Assembly (NCBI GenBank): GCA_905178155.1
Contig: CAJINV010000002.1
Location: 3,231,515 to 3,295,514 of the forward strand
Direction: 5' to 3'
Source of the DNA: Amoebophrya sp. A120
Lineage: Eukaryota; Sar; Dinophyceae; Syndiniales; Amoebophryaceae
Length of the DNA: 64,000 nucleotides
Part shown: positions 22,312-33,396 of the stretch, piece by piece
Layout of the letters: every line of letters starts with the position of its first letter
Numbering within the stretch: position 1 is the stretch's first letter
The notes under the pieces: generated by a model
Told to the model about the DNA's origin: nothing
What the model saw: only the letters and a program-made list of their open reading frames with translations
Database searches by the model: none
Program-made: the position numbers and the translations under genes

Positions 22312-25300
22312 ATGCGCCCAAGACTCCCTCTCGTCCTGCTAGCGGCAGGTAGTTCAACAACATCTGCCAATGCCGCAAACCCGATTCGCAGGATTGTGAC
22401 CCTGCTGCAAGACATGGAGAAAGAGCTGCAAAACGAGGTCACGGAGGAGAGGAAAATGTACGCTAAGTATGAGTGCTACTGCAAGCAAAACGACGGTGCG
22501 CTGAGCTCTCAAGCAGCCGAGGCGATGGCCGAGCGGGACAAGCAAAGCCAGATCGAAGAGCAGAAAAAGGGCGAGAAGAAACGATTGGCCGAGGAGCTGA
22601 TTCAGCACAAGAAGGACCGGGAAGCAGCGAAAAAAGTTTTGGCGGTAACGATCGAGACGGAGAAGGAACGGGTAAAGGCGTTCGAGGCAGAGCACTCGGA
22701 GTATCCATCGCACAAATTTCCTTATTCTCGTCGCATGCCTGTACAGCGGCAAGAAAAATTTAAAAACTTATTTGCCTGCCAATGAAACATGAGACTTAAG
22801 TTTTGATACGGCAGGGTCAGATTTAGACTTAGTGTCATGCAAATAAAATTTTCGCGTGTTCTGGTAGGAAAATTTTCTGTGGATACGCTGTATTTAGATA
22901 CGATCCGGGCGATGGAGGCCGCTATTAAGGCGCTCTCAAAGGGCATGGGGAAGACAGCGTTCCTGCAAAGCGCAGTCGCATCAAAGTTGAAGAAGGTTAT
23001 GCAGGTACTGATAGAACTCATTCTACGCTGTTTTTTTTTAAATTTTTCGGCTTTCAGTTTCAGTTTCTTCATTAAAAGAATGATCGCCTGACAAGAAAGA
23101 GTTTCCCGCGTCCGAAGCTGCTTGCGGCGAAGTTGATGTGGCGCAGCTCCAGCTGCAATCGGGTACTTACGCATGTTGACAGAAAGTAGACTTTCTCATG
23201 TGTAATTCGCATCGAGATGAAAAAAGTGAAAATTTAAAACCTCAGTCTCCGCTCCTGTCGCAGTCTTCCTACAACCAGCTACACCAGGACGAGGACAACC
23301 AACGGGCAGTTTTTTCCTTCCTCAACAAGGATTACGCCCCGGCATCCGGCGAGATTGTCGGCATTCTGAAGCAGATATGGTGTGCAAATAAAGTATCGCA
23401 CTCGTATAAATGCAAGATTTGCATTTACAAATCTTTTTCTTAAGACAAATCCGCATGACAAAATCCATTTCTCATGCTAAGGAAATTTGTATTGCAATTT
23501 ATAGTAGTGCGATGCTTTTGCATTGCATAGCAGATGCTGGATCAGATGAACGAAGACATGGGCGGCGCCCTGGAAGAGGACAAGAAGGCGAAGGCCACTT
23601 ACCACCAGTATCAAATGCAAAAATGTCTGGGTCTGGAACAAAGCAACTTGTCATGCTAAATCTGAATCATAGAAAAATCTGTGTTGCGTGATTACCAAAA
23701 GCTGCTCACTTTTGACCTAATCGAGAGACTGTTTCTCATGCAGGATAGACATGATAGAACCCTCACAGAATCTGTCATGCTATGTCCTAGTACATACCAG
23801 ACCTCATGGGTTATGGAAAACCTGCATGACAAGTCTGGCACTCTTCCAGACCCAGACACTTTTACATTTGATAACCAGATGAAGACCGCGAAAGAGCAGG
23901 AGATTGCCGCCCTGTCGCAAATATGGATTGCAAAAGTGTCTGGGTCTGGAAAGTTGGAACTTGTAAAGCTGGTCTTGCATAATTGATTCCTGTGAAATCT
24001 GTATTGCATGACCAAGAACAGTGGTGGCCCCTTAGGTCATACAAAAACGCACTTTCTCACGCGGAGTTCGTATGAGAAGGCGTGCTGCAATCTTGTCATG
24101 CTTGCCTGCATAAGGAAGTGACTTCCTCTTGCACATTTTAGCATCACAAAATTCACTATGCCGTTCCGGAGCCTGTGGAGGCTTGCCTCCTCAGCTATGC
24201 TGGACAATGGCAATGTCGGTGCGGTTGTTTTAGCATCACAAATTTCCAGACCCAGACATTTTTACATTTGATAGCAAATGATCGAGGAGAAGACCGAGTT
24301 GAAAGGGAAAGTCGGCGTCGAGATCGTCCAGGCGATGAAGGCGAAAGAGGACGCCATTGCCCAGCTCGGCGACGCGCAGGCGTTTTTGGTGAAGTTGAAG
24401 GAAATGTGCGGCGACAAAAAGGACGAGTTCGCAATCCGGGCGGACGATGCGCAGAAGGAGATTTCCGCGATCCAGGAGGCCGTTGTGGTTCTGAACGGCG
24501 ATGATTCGCTGGACATCTTCAAAAAAGCGGACCCACGAGCGCTGCTTTTACAACAGCCGTCCGACAGCAACAAGGTTTCCTTTTTGCAGAAGGGCACATC
24601 CCTCCAGGCGCAGTCTTTTACCGTGAAAAAGCTCGTGCAAATGCTGGACTCCCTGATTGCGAAGATATCAAGTGCAAAAGTGTCTGGGTCTGCAAGGATT
24701 GAACCTGTGATGCGCATTTCAGAACACACTAAAATCTCTCAAGCATAGGTAGCAAAAGCTACTCACTTTCTGTCACCCAAATGGGGGATTTGTCATGCGG
24801 GTTCGGCATTGCGGAAGCCTCTCGAAACCTGTAATGCTCGAGCTTCCATGCCAGACCCTCTGTGTCATGCAGAGACAGCATGACTCTTCCAGACCCAGAC
24901 ATTTTTACATTTGATAGAAGAGCAGGGCGAACAAAAGCATGAACAAGGCCTTGTCCCTGCTCGCCCTCACCGCCAAATCGGAGCTGAAGCAGCAGTCGAA
25001 ATCTAAAGCGGGTGTGGACTTCTCGATATCATGTGCAAAAGTATCGTGTACTCGCACTAATTGCAAATATGCATGACAAATCTCCTTCCTAAGGTAAAAC
25101 AGCATAACAGATTGCGTTCGTTATGCTGAGGACATTTGTAATGCAATTCATGCTAGTGCGATTCTTTTGTATTGCATACTCGAAAGTCATTACCATGATC
25201 GACGAGATGGTGGAATTGCTGAAGTCCGAAGCCGCCAACGACCTCTATGGCGTTCTCAAATGTTACATTCTCAACTGTTACATGAATTTGCAATGCAAGA

Positions 25301-28300
25301 ACGACGAGAGTGAAAGGGGGAAGATTGCGCCTTTTGCATTACAAATTTGGCACAGAGTTAGATGCTGTTTAGCCCTTCGGATATTTGTCATGCGAAGCAG
25401 CTTAATCGTGGTGATCTTGGCGGCAAATTTGCATGACAAATCATGTAACAGCTGAGAATGTAACAGTTGAGAACGCCATAACCTCCATTCCCGGGACGAC
25501 TGTAATGCGGACTTGACCATGAATGAGGCCGATACGAAGGAAACAAAACACAAGCTCACCGCCGAGCAAGAGAAGGTCGCAGAGATGACGGAATTGATCG
25601 CTGCCAAGGCCTACCAAATGCAAATGTGTCTGGGTCTCTCCGGAAGGTTGCAACTTGTGATGCTGTCGTGTTTGGATTCGAAAGAAATCTGTATTGCATG
25701 ACCAAAAAGGGGAGCGCAGTTTGTCGTGCTACGCGCAGAGGGCATTGATTTGTCATGTGGAGTAGGGAACAGGAAGGGTAGTTCTAAAAATCTGTGATGC
25801 TAGGGCATACATCACAGACAATCATGGCTCATGCGACATATGCATGACAAACCCGGAATATTAAACTTTCCAGACCCAGACATGTTTGCAATGCATAGGG
25901 CAAAGTTGATTGAGGAAAACACGGCGAACATTGCGGAGTCGATATGAAAGTGCACAGCTTCCCCTTTCCCTCATTTGTCATGCAAAATTCCAAATCAACC
26001 ATTTGCCTGTTAGCACTGTTTGCATGACAGATTCTGGAATGCAAAACAGCACTACAAGCAATCTGCTAGGTGGAATTTGTCATGCAAAAGCTGCATCTTT
26101 GCCAGCGCTTGTGTTGCTGTTCATGCAAGAACACAGATGGGGGGGGGAGGGGGAGTTTTGCACTTTCATAGTCGAAAAAGGCCGTGCAGGAGGCGACCGC
26201 GCAGCGGGAAAAGGAGAATGCGCAGTTCATCACGACAGTATAAACTGTAAAAATGTCTGGGTCTGGAAGATTGCAACTTGTCGTGCTCAATCCGAATCAT
26301 GCAAAAATCTGTGTTGCATGAGTGCCAAAAGCTGTCCACTTTCGACCAAGTTGGGAGGGAGTTTCGCATGCAGGATAGGCATGAAAGAGACCTGACAGAC
26401 TCTGTCATGCTACGCCCCGCATTCCAGACCTCAAGGGCCATGGAAAACCTGCATGACAAGTTCACACTCTTCCAGACCCAGACATTTTTGCATTTCATAG
26501 ACAGTGGACTTGAACAACTCTGCGATCCAGCTCATCGACAAGGCCATCATATGAATTGCAAATATGTCTGGGTCTGGAAGAATGCAACTTTTATTGCTGC
26601 GCTTGGACTCCAAAAAAATCTGTATTGCATGAGCAGTAAAGGGAACGCAATTTTTTCTATGCGGAGGGGGCATTTGTCATGCGGAATCGGCATCACGAAG
26701 CTCTCAAAAAATCTGTGATGCTGCGGCATGCATCACAGACAGCATGGCTCCTGGAAAACGTGCATGACAAGTCTCAGAATCTTCCCAGACCCACACATAT
26801 TTGCAATGTATACAGCAACGTGTTGAACAAGTACTACAACCCGCAACTGTACAAGGCCCCGAAGGAAAAAGAGCTCTTATCACACAGAAAAAAGCAGGCA
26901 GGGCACATTATTTGTGATGCAAAAATAGATACACAAAAAAATCTGTATTGCGTATCCTACTAAACAGCGAGCTACGGGGCCACCCATGACAGATTTTTCT
27001 GTATCTGTGTATCTATTTTGCATTACAAATTATTATGCCCCACCAGCTTCCTTTTTTCACTGGGATAGCTCACGGAGGAAGAAAAGATCCTGCAGGCCGA
27101 GGGCCAAGACATCGGGGAGACCACGGTCACTTCGAAAATCGCCGGCACGGATATCGACGCTGTATTGCTGCAGAAGCAGCACGCCTCAAGCTCCTTCCTG
27201 CAGATTCAGGTGTTTAGCGTTGGTTCGGCTTGGAGGTCCACGGGACACTGAGACAAATCAAATCACTTTCATCTTCAAGTTGTCCCTTGTGTATCTAAAG
27301 TTTCAGTAGGAGATCAAAGCAGAGTAAGACTAAGACTTTTATTCACTATATTGTCTGTTGGTGGAAGATTGAGTTGCAATTTTTAAAGTGCTTTAACTTC
27401 AGGGAATTTGAATTATGTACCAAACCACTACACAACAGTCCCGTCAAGTCGTAGATCCGACGGAAAGCGCCCCGGAGATCTTCGAATCTGCCCAGCGAAA
27501 GAATAAATCGGGGAAGTCCAACTCAGTGGTGGCTCTCCTTATGCATTATGCAAAAGTTGTGCCGTACTAGTTTGAATCGCTGGAGAAGTTTTTTAAGAAC
27601 AAATAAAGTTGTGCAATTTGAATTTGTGATGCCGTTCTTTATTCCCCTAAGAGTAAGAAGTGGGCGGGGGCATAGATCTGTCGTGGATGAGTGCGAAGAT
27701 CAGATAGTACGAGTGCGATCCTTTTGCAATGCATACTCCTGCGTATGCTGCAAAGCGACATCAAGAAGGACTCGGCCGCCGTATCAATTGCAAAAATGTC
27801 TGGGTCTGGAAGAATAAAAGATTTGTGATGCAGGTTTTCCAGGACCCATGAGGTCTGGAATGCGAGACCCAGCATGACAGATTCTTTGAGGTCTCTATCA
27901 TGCCGTTCGCGCATGAGAAACTCCCTCTCAACTTGGTCAAAAAGGGTCAGCTTATGGCACTCATGCAACACAGATTTCTGCATGATTCGGATTTAGCATG
28001 ACAAGTTGCAATCTTCCAGACCCAGACATTTTTACAATCCATATGCCGTCGAATCGGACGAAAAAGTCGCTGAGAAGGACTACGTGGGCTTGACCACCGA
28101 CGCCTTCAAACAACAGGCGGAGTAACGAAGACAAGAATTTACCTGTTATGCGCAAGATGCATGACACAAATACTTAGGAAAGATGAAAGAAAAGACTGTG
28201 ATGCTAAATACGGATGCAGGACGGTTTTGTCATGCAGAAGTATACATTCTATCGCATCTGCGAAAAATTATAAACGGTAAATTTCCTCTGCATATTCAGT

Positions 28301-28744
28301 GGGGCAAGTCCATCGCGGATGCCACGAGCGACAAAGCCAGCTACGAGGAAGAGCTGCAGAAAGCGGAAACCTACGAATTGCAAAAGTACCATGCTCTGGT
28401 TGGAAAACTTTTTGCATCACAAATTGAAATTTATTCAGCATGAAAGAAGACGGAATCCGAATTTCCCATGCCGATTTATTTGTACCAGGCATGATTCTTG
28501 TCATGCAAGATTGCAACTTAAAGATTGAACCGACGAGTTCGGTAGTACTTTTGTGCAGGAGAAAACCATGGCGTCGGTGAATGAACTAGAGCTGGAGAAC
28601 TTGGCTACAACCCTGCAAGAACTGCACGTGAAATGCGACTTCATCATCGCCCACTTTGAGGAGCGCAAGGCCGCCCGCGAGAGTGAGATCGACGGGCTGC
28701 ACCAGGCGAAGGGAGTCTTGGCTGGGGCGAGTTTTGAATTTTAA
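22312..28744 (+). CDS. Secreted coiled-coil protein of a dinoflagellate-type family
   Basis: ATG 22312 to TAA 28742-28744; 19 exons totalling 2,241 nt (746 residues). N-terminal signal peptide MRPRLPLVLLAAGSSTTSANA, then NPIRRIVTLLQDMEKELQNE and a Cys pair in KYECYCKQNDGAL. The rest is mostly charged coiled coil: DTIRAMEAAIKALSKGM, YAPASGEIVGILKQMLDQMN, VVVLNGDDSLDIFKKADPRA, and a C-terminal EIDGLHQAKGVLAGASFEF. This order of motifs is typical of an abundant, functionally uncharacterised dinoflagellate family. Exons: 22312-22701, 22891-23004, 23246-23375, 23535-23608, 23879-23921, 24279-24665, 24922-25026, 25184-25245, 25486-25611, 25903-25942, 26176-26238, 26505-26549, 26818-26877, 27073-27209, 27439-27539, 27741-27781, 28049-28122, 28300-28371, 28568-28744. 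Sixteen introns are introners and two (23005-23245, 27210-27438) are GT-AG. Confidence 0.88.
22702..22885. mobile_element. Introner, H-like, diverged TSD CGGAG/CGCTG
   Basis: Ends TATCCATCGCACAAATTTCC and AGGAAAATTTTCTGTGGATA are imperfect inverted repeats. Flanking 5-mers differ at two positions. Removal joins AEHSE to YLDTIRA in frame; 184 bp. Confidence 0.8.
23005..23245 (+). other. Conventional GT-AG intron
   Basis: Donor CAG|gtactg, acceptor aaacctcag|TCT, phase 0 on both sides. No terminal inverted repeats. Joins KKVMQ to SPLLSQS. A two-intron solution with a short exon at 23096-23160 is possible but needs weaker sites. Confidence 0.7.
23376..23529. mobile_element. Introner, family B, TSD GCAGA
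   Basis: GCAGA at 23371-23375 and 23530-23534. Removal joins GILKQ to MLDQMNE in frame; 154 bp. Confidence 0.92.
23609..23873. mobile_element. Introner, family A, TSD ACCAG
   Basis: ACCAG at 23604-23608 and 23874-23878. The core is the reverse complement of that in 27782-28043 and 46429-46702. Removal joins TYHQ to MKTAKEQ in frame; 265 bp. Confidence 0.92.
23922..24273. mobile_element. Introner, family A, TSD GCAAA
   Basis: GCAAA at 23917-23921 and 24274-24278. Longer than usual (352 bp), with extra core sequence at about 24140-24235 containing a short repeated TTTTAGCATCACAAA phrase. Removal joins ALSQ to MIEEKTE in frame. Confidence 0.92.
24666..24916. mobile_element. Introner, family A, TSD GAAGA
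   Basis: GAAGA at 24661-24665 and 24917-24921. Same length and near-identical core to 43299-43549. Removal joins SLIAK to SRANKSM in frame; 251 bp. Confidence 0.93.
25027..25178. mobile_element. Introner, family B, TSD CTCGA
   Basis: CTCGA at 25022-25026 and 25179-25183. Removal joins GVDFS to KVITMID in frame; 152 bp. Confidence 0.92.
25246..25480. mobile_element. Introner, family C, TSD ACCTC
   Basis: ACCTC at 25241-25245 and 25481-25485. Nearly perfect C ends. Removal joins AANDL to HSRDDCN in frame; 235 bp. Confidence 0.92.
25612..25897. mobile_element. Introner, family A, diverged TSD AGGCC/GGGCA
   Basis: Begins TACCAAATGC. Flanking 5-mers at 25607-25611 and 25898-25902 differ at two positions. 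Removal joins IAAKA to KLIEENT in frame; 286 bp. Confidence 0.85.
25943..26170. mobile_element. Introner, family E, TSD GTCGA
   Basis: GTCGA at 25938-25942 and 26171-26175. Removal joins NIAES to KKAVQEA in frame; 228 bp. Confidence 0.92.
26239..26499. mobile_element. Introner, family A, TSD GACAG
   Basis: GACAG at 26234-26238 and 26500-26504. Removal joins QFITT to VDLNNSA in frame; 261 bp. Confidence 0.92.
26550..26812. mobile_element. Introner, family A, TSD CATCA/CAGCA
   Basis: CATCA at 26545-26549 and CAGCA at 26813-26817. Removal joins IDKAI to NVLNKYY in frame; 263 bp. Confidence 0.88.
26878..27067. mobile_element. Introner, family J, TSD GCTCT/GCTCA
   Basis: GCTCT at 26873-26877 and GCTCA at 27068-27072. 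Removal joins KEKEL to a Thr/Ser then EEEKILQ in frame; 190 bp. Confidence 0.88.
27210..27438 (+). other. Conventional GT-AG intron
   Basis: Donor ATTCAG|gtgttt, acceptor cacaacag|TCC, phase 0. No terminal inverted repeats. Joins SSFLQIQ to SRQVVDP; 229 bp. Confidence 0.8.
27540..27735. mobile_element. Introner, family B, TSD CTCCT
   Basis: CTCCT at 27535-27539 and 27736-27740. Removal joins VVALL to RMLQSDI in frame; 196 bp. Confidence 0.92.
27782..28043. mobile_element. Introner, family A, TSD CGCCG/TGCCG
   Basis: CGCCG at 27777-27781 and TGCCG at 28044-28048. Core orientation opposite to 23609-23873. Removal joins KDSAA to VESDEKV in frame; 262 bp. Confidence 0.88.
28123..28294. mobile_element. 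Introner, H-like, poorly matched TSD
   Basis: Begins TAACGAAGACAAGAATTTAC and ends TAAATTTCCTCTGCATA. Flanks CGGAG (28118-28122) and TTCAG (28295-28299) match only at the last two bases. Removal joins QQAE to WGKSIAD in frame; 172 bp. Confidence 0.78.
28372..28562. mobile_element. Introner, family B, TSD AAACC
   Basis: AAACC at 28367-28371 and 28563-28567. Ends are TACGAATTGCAAAAGTAC and GTACTTTTGTGCAGGAGA, so the terminal ATA is lost. Removal joins KAET to MASVNEL in frame; 191 bp. Confidence 0.88.
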
Positions 28745-29837
28745 AAAGCAACTCTAAAACGTTGTGGCTTTTATTTAGAAGAAAGTCTTTATATATAGCT
28801 TGAATTTTCTTTTCCCTTTTCCAAATGTTGGAAAGTCTTTTGTCCTCTCGTTTCACGAATTTTTTAGCACTTTAAAAATACTGGCAAGATTTTCCAACAA
28901 CTCTAATGCTTCAGGATCAGCATTATACTCTTCAAACCATTTTATATTTACGTATTGACATCAGCAAAGAGAAAACAACAACTAGAATAGTATCAAGCAA
29001 AGAACGTAGGGTCATTTGATCTGTAGTTGGCGCGCAGAAGAAGTAGGATTGATTCTCTGCAGGTGCTGCGCCGTCGATGTATGATGTACTACTTCAGACC
29101 AGCGTTATGGTTGAAGCGTTTTTTCTCCACCGTCAGCACAGAATGTGGCGCTTGTGTACAACGACGTGAGACAGATTAGAAGAGGACACGCTGTTTTGAA
29201 ATAGTGGTGTAAACGTATAGAAGAGGACTGCAACTATTCTTTTCTTTCAGCATGGAAGGGAGATGAAAATTTTGGTTTGGAGATGGCGGATGTATGATTC
29301 GCTCCCGCTTTTGCCTTTGCCCTCGTAGGACGGGCATTTCAATAAATGCAAACGCCGGTGCTTCGTATTTACAACTAGAAAGTCGTTGTCGTGGTAATCT
29401 TCTCGTCGTATATATCCAAGCCGAAAGAAGTTCTCGTGGCAAGAGAGATTTATGTTTTGTCGGGGAGATGAATGAAACTGCGGAGCTGCGAGCAAATGAA
29501 GAATATCGTTTGTAGAGAACAAGTTTGAGTGATTTGAGTCTCGTCTGGTCGTGATTGTTGTCTCGAGCAAGCTCCGTAGCAGGGTCGTTGACCAGAAGGA
29601 TGTTTTCAGAATCCTGCAGAACAACACGACAAACTTGAGTAATTCTCAGTTGCTGTTGTGGTAGAAGCACCGGTATTAAGAGCACCTCTATGGGGTAGTG
29701 TCTAGCTAGATATTGACGTGGAATAGTAAGTCGTATACAGACGTAGAAAAAAAAATAAACAAACTCATAGTCGCTAGTACAACAGTGACAGGCTACTAAA
29801 GAAACTGGATTGTATCAGTTGATAAGTCACCTCCACC
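28745..29837. other. Intergenic region
   Basis: AT-rich spacer of 1.1 kb. Short minus-strand frames at 29176-29685 have no coding character I can support. No introner termini or RNA genes seen. Confidence 0.55.
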
Positions 29838-32298
29838 ATGGGTGGCCTCATCGCCAAGTACTGTCCTACGCGGTTTGGCCCCGCCGACGACAACGCGCCA
29901 GGGCGGAAGCTGGCCAAATTCTGTCTACACGGCGATGAACAGCTCGGGCAGGATGCGCACGAGGCGCTCAAGAGTAGCAACCAAATGTCCCTGATAACCG
30001 ACGACTTCGTAAGCGGCATGGCGGACGGAAAGATGATATCAAATGCAAAAGTGTCTGGGTCTGGAATTTTGCCGGGTTTGTCATGCAGATTTTGCATGAC
30101 CCAGAATGTCTGTAATGCATGACCTAGCATCACAGATTTGTAGAGGGCTTCCGGATGCCTAATCCGCATGACAAATGCCCTCCCCGCGTAGCACAAACTA
30201 GACGCCTCTTGCTGATCATGCAATACAGATTTTTTTGGAGTCCGGAGGTAGCATCACAAGCTCCAACCTTCCAGACCCAGACATTTTTGCATTTGATAGA
30301 TGATCGACGGAAACATCATGATGACATCCTTGAACGGGTTGTTTGACAAAGCGGAGGGGGATGCGCAGCGATGCCCGGTGATGATTGCACGGTACCTACA
30401 CGACCACAAGGACACGAAGAGGAAGTTCGGGAACGACTCGATGTATTCCGTGCAGAAGTTAGGGGTAGCTCAGGATACGCCCGACCAGGTCATGACCGAT
30501 TGCTGGAACGAGTTAAAGCAGCTGGATTTCCAGGGCGTGGAAAAGAATTCGGACGGATACCCACGAAAAAAACCATCCCCACCCAATTTGTCATGCAAAA
30601 CATGATGCACTAAGACTAAGTCCAAATCATTGTTTGTCATGCAGAAAATCGGTGAGGATGGGTATCTATTTTTCCCTGCATAACGGAACCGAAGCGAAGG
30701 AGGGCATGCAGAGCGCAACCTCTTCGACGGGCAGAGCAGTAGGAGGTATGATGAATCGGTTTCGCGGAAATAAAGGCGGGGCCGCGAAGGGCTCTACCGA
30801 TTGGACGAGTTCAACATCAGCTTCTGCGGCCGCGTTGGAAATCGAGGGCGACGGTGTGACGAAGCAGAGCAGTAGTAAAATAAACGAGGAGCAGCTCATC
30901 GCAAGAAAAACACTTTCATCTTCCTCTGATGAAGAAAAATCCTCGTCCACGGAAAGAACCCAGATGAACAAGAAGAAACTACCGGGCGACAAGAAGGTTA
31001 ATGCGGACTACGAACAGAAACAACCAGCCACGTCCAGTGGCGGTCCCAGCACTTCTTCTAAACATGGTCCCCCAGTTGTGGCAGCTGATGTGGAAAAACA
31101 AAAACAACTGCAATCTTCCTCTGCCCTCGAGATCGTCGGGATCCCAACCCCAGCAGCATCTCCGGAAGAAAAGAAACCGGGTGGAGGAAAGAAGAAGATG
31201 CTTCGACGGGAGGAGAAAAACAAGAAGAGCGAAGAAGAAATCAAAGTGCCAGAAGAACACGTAAAAATGGTTCCGTCTGAAGTAGAAGGAAAATCAGTCT
31301 CTTCGTCTTTCCACAACTTCTTCTCCCGCCCAACAGCAATTGCGCAGAAAAGCTTCGACCAATTGGTTCCGTCCGTGAACGCGATAAATGTATTCGCGCA
31401 CGAGCACAAATTCGAAGTCTTTTCCATTGCCGGAATCTTCCTGTTCTTCGTGTTGAAGCGAGTGCTGTGTGGTTCTTGTTTCAAGAAGTTGAGTAGCAAT
31501 AACAACTTTTCCGGAGGAGAGGACCAGCAAAAGTGGCACCTGATCAACGTGGTTCGCGGGGGTTTTCTTCCGCTACCAGCTTATGGCGCCTTAAACAGCA
31601 GCAGCAGCAGTAGTTCTTTCGGCGCGGATGAATTCGAGGAAGACTTGAGCTCCATGGTGGACGAGGACGATTTAGATTTTATGCGTTGCAAAAGCAACTG
31701 TAACGCTCCTGCTGTATAAATTGCATGACAAATTGTGGCAAGAAGAAAAGTGTAACTTGTAGTGTTGTTTTGCCTTGGAATGAAGATTTGTCATGCGTAC
31801 TTATTTGCAATTAGTACGAGTGCGATACTTTTGCACAGCATAGATTTAGAAAATCAGCAATTTTACTCCAGCAGTGGTTGCAGTACTGCGAGCTCGACCA
31901 GGAGCGGCGGTCATGGAGCTCCTCGGGGGACGAACTACTACAACTCTTCTTCTTCTTCTGCCTTTATTTCCGACAAAAATAATACCAGCCCAAACTCGTC
32001 CTCGCGTCCAAGTTCCGCCGTCATCCGGGGCACCACGATCGGGGTGGGGAAGTTGAGTCGTGCTGGGGAGAAGGATTTGTTTCTCGTCGCTGGTGGTTTG
32101 TCAGGAACAAGTGATGCATACAATTTGCAAGAACAACGCCAGGACCACGCAGCTGTGGCAACATCCTCTCTAGACCGGTGGATTTCGGACGAGGACTCCA
32201 TTTCCAGCCTCGATTACCAGTTTTACGACAAAGAGACCGTCTGCTACTACGCGGACAAGGCAACGGGCAGGATGGACAAGAACGCATCTACGGTCTAG
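29838..32298 (+). CDS. Unrecognised 631-residue protein with one membrane segment
   Basis: ATG 29838 to TAG 32296-32298. Exons 29838-30036, 30304-30557, 30688-31679, 31848-32298 sum to 1,896 nt (631 residues). The start MGGLIAKYC has Gly-2 and Cys-9, which could be lipidated. Residues 1 to about 170 look globular (VMIARYLHDHKDTKRKFGND, MTDCWNELKQLDF). Residues about 170-330 are a charged Ser/Lys/Glu-rich linker. A hydrophobic stretch near residues 393-412 (VFSIAGIFLFFVLKRVL, followed by a Cys pair) is a probable single transmembrane helix. The tail is Ser/Asp-rich. All three introns are introners. I recognise no family; a membrane-anchored regulatory or scaffold protein is only a guess. Confidence 0.78.
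30037..30298. mobile_element. Introner, family A, TSD GATGA
   Basis: GATGA at 30032-30036 and 30299-30303. Core closely resembles 39729-39990, also 262 bp. Removal joins DGKMI to DGNIMMT in frame. Confidence 0.93.
30558..30682. mobile_element. Introner, family G-like, TSD ACGGA
   Basis: ACGGA at 30553-30557 and 30683-30687. Begins TACCCACGAAAAAAACCATC. Removal joins KNSDG to TEAKEGM in frame; 125 bp. Confidence 0.9.
31680..31842. mobile_element. Introner, family B, TSD GATTT
   Basis: GATTT at 31675-31679 and 31843-31847. Removal joins DDLD to LENQQFY in frame; 163 bp. Confidence 0.9.
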
Positions 32299-33396
32299 AA
32301 AGAAATCCCTATATTTTTCCAGCAGGAGCAGGAGGTGCGAGGGCATAAATTATTTCTAAATCACGAGAATAAAGAAGGGGTAGGACAACAAGATCGGTCC
32401 ATGCAAAAATAAGTGGCCCGACGCCAGGAAGTAATTCCAGGGATCAATCTCAGGATGCAAATAAACCTAGTTTCTAGAGGTAGAGAGCATTGTGGTGGAT
32501 TTAAAGAATGGCTTCTGTTTATCTACTTGTGAGCAAATCCACTCTATGTGTTGAGCAGCGTTAGTACCCGGTTTCAAAAAACTTGCTTCAATTTTCGATT
32601 GCAGATTATTTCTAAACGACGTTTCTATTCTCTTGTAAACACGAAAATTAATATCAGAAAATTTTCTACCCTTTATCACGTTTTATGCTTTCAGTTGTAA
32701 TTGTATACTCCATCCTCAGCTCCTCACCAGCGCACTAGTAAGATAGAAATGCAATTAAAAAGCAGGACCCTGTTATTACCAACTGTACCTGTAGCCAAAA
32801 GTAAGATGAAATTCAGCCTGCGCGTGGTACAAACTTGTGAAAGTTCAAAATCTAAATTTGATGAATGATAAAGACAATTGTGACAACAGCCTGTACACCA
32901 AAATGTAGATGACCGAAGCGAAAATGTTGAAAATAGTGGCGAGGATCAAGATGCCTAGTCATGTGCTAGGTATGAATGTGTAATCTCTTGATGGTCTTTT
33001 TCACAGCGTTCGAAATGCAATGAGAGAGATGCACGACGAGGATGGTACAGCTCGATCGGTCTTGTTATATGTTTCTGAAAAGGAAGAGGAAAATGAGCAA
33101 GCTGCGATCAACAGATGTGCTGATACTAATTGAAGTTCAAAATTTAAAGATCACGCTAGCCGTTGAAAAATTTCGTGATCACGGAAAACCGAAATTGATC
33201 AGGAGGATCTACTTCTGACCATGTGCCCACTGTGCCCGAAGGGAATGATCACAGCACCACTTGATGATGTCAGTAGCTCATTACAAAACCTTTGCACACG
33301 ACGACCTTTCTCAACCTCTCAACACCAAACAGGGACCCAGAGAATTCTGACTTGTCAGGAGTCACACCTTAACACACACAAAAACTCCTCTTCAAA
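32299..33396. other. Intergenic region
   Basis: AT-rich 1.1-kb spacer before eL31. No ORF, RNA gene or introner termini. The last 200 bp, with a short pyrimidine-rich stretch, should contain the eL31 promoter and 5' leader. Confidence 0.55.

Noticed and set aside
29176-29685. Minus-strand ORF of 169 codons in an intergenic gap
   Set aside because: No recognisable domain, biased composition, and overlapping frames are equally long; not enough to call a gene.
30470-30718. ORFs beginning or ending inside introners (many such short frames)
   Set aside because: They depend on unspliced sequence, contain the shared translated terminal motif (for example SGSGR or KCKNVWVWK), and vanish once introners are removed.
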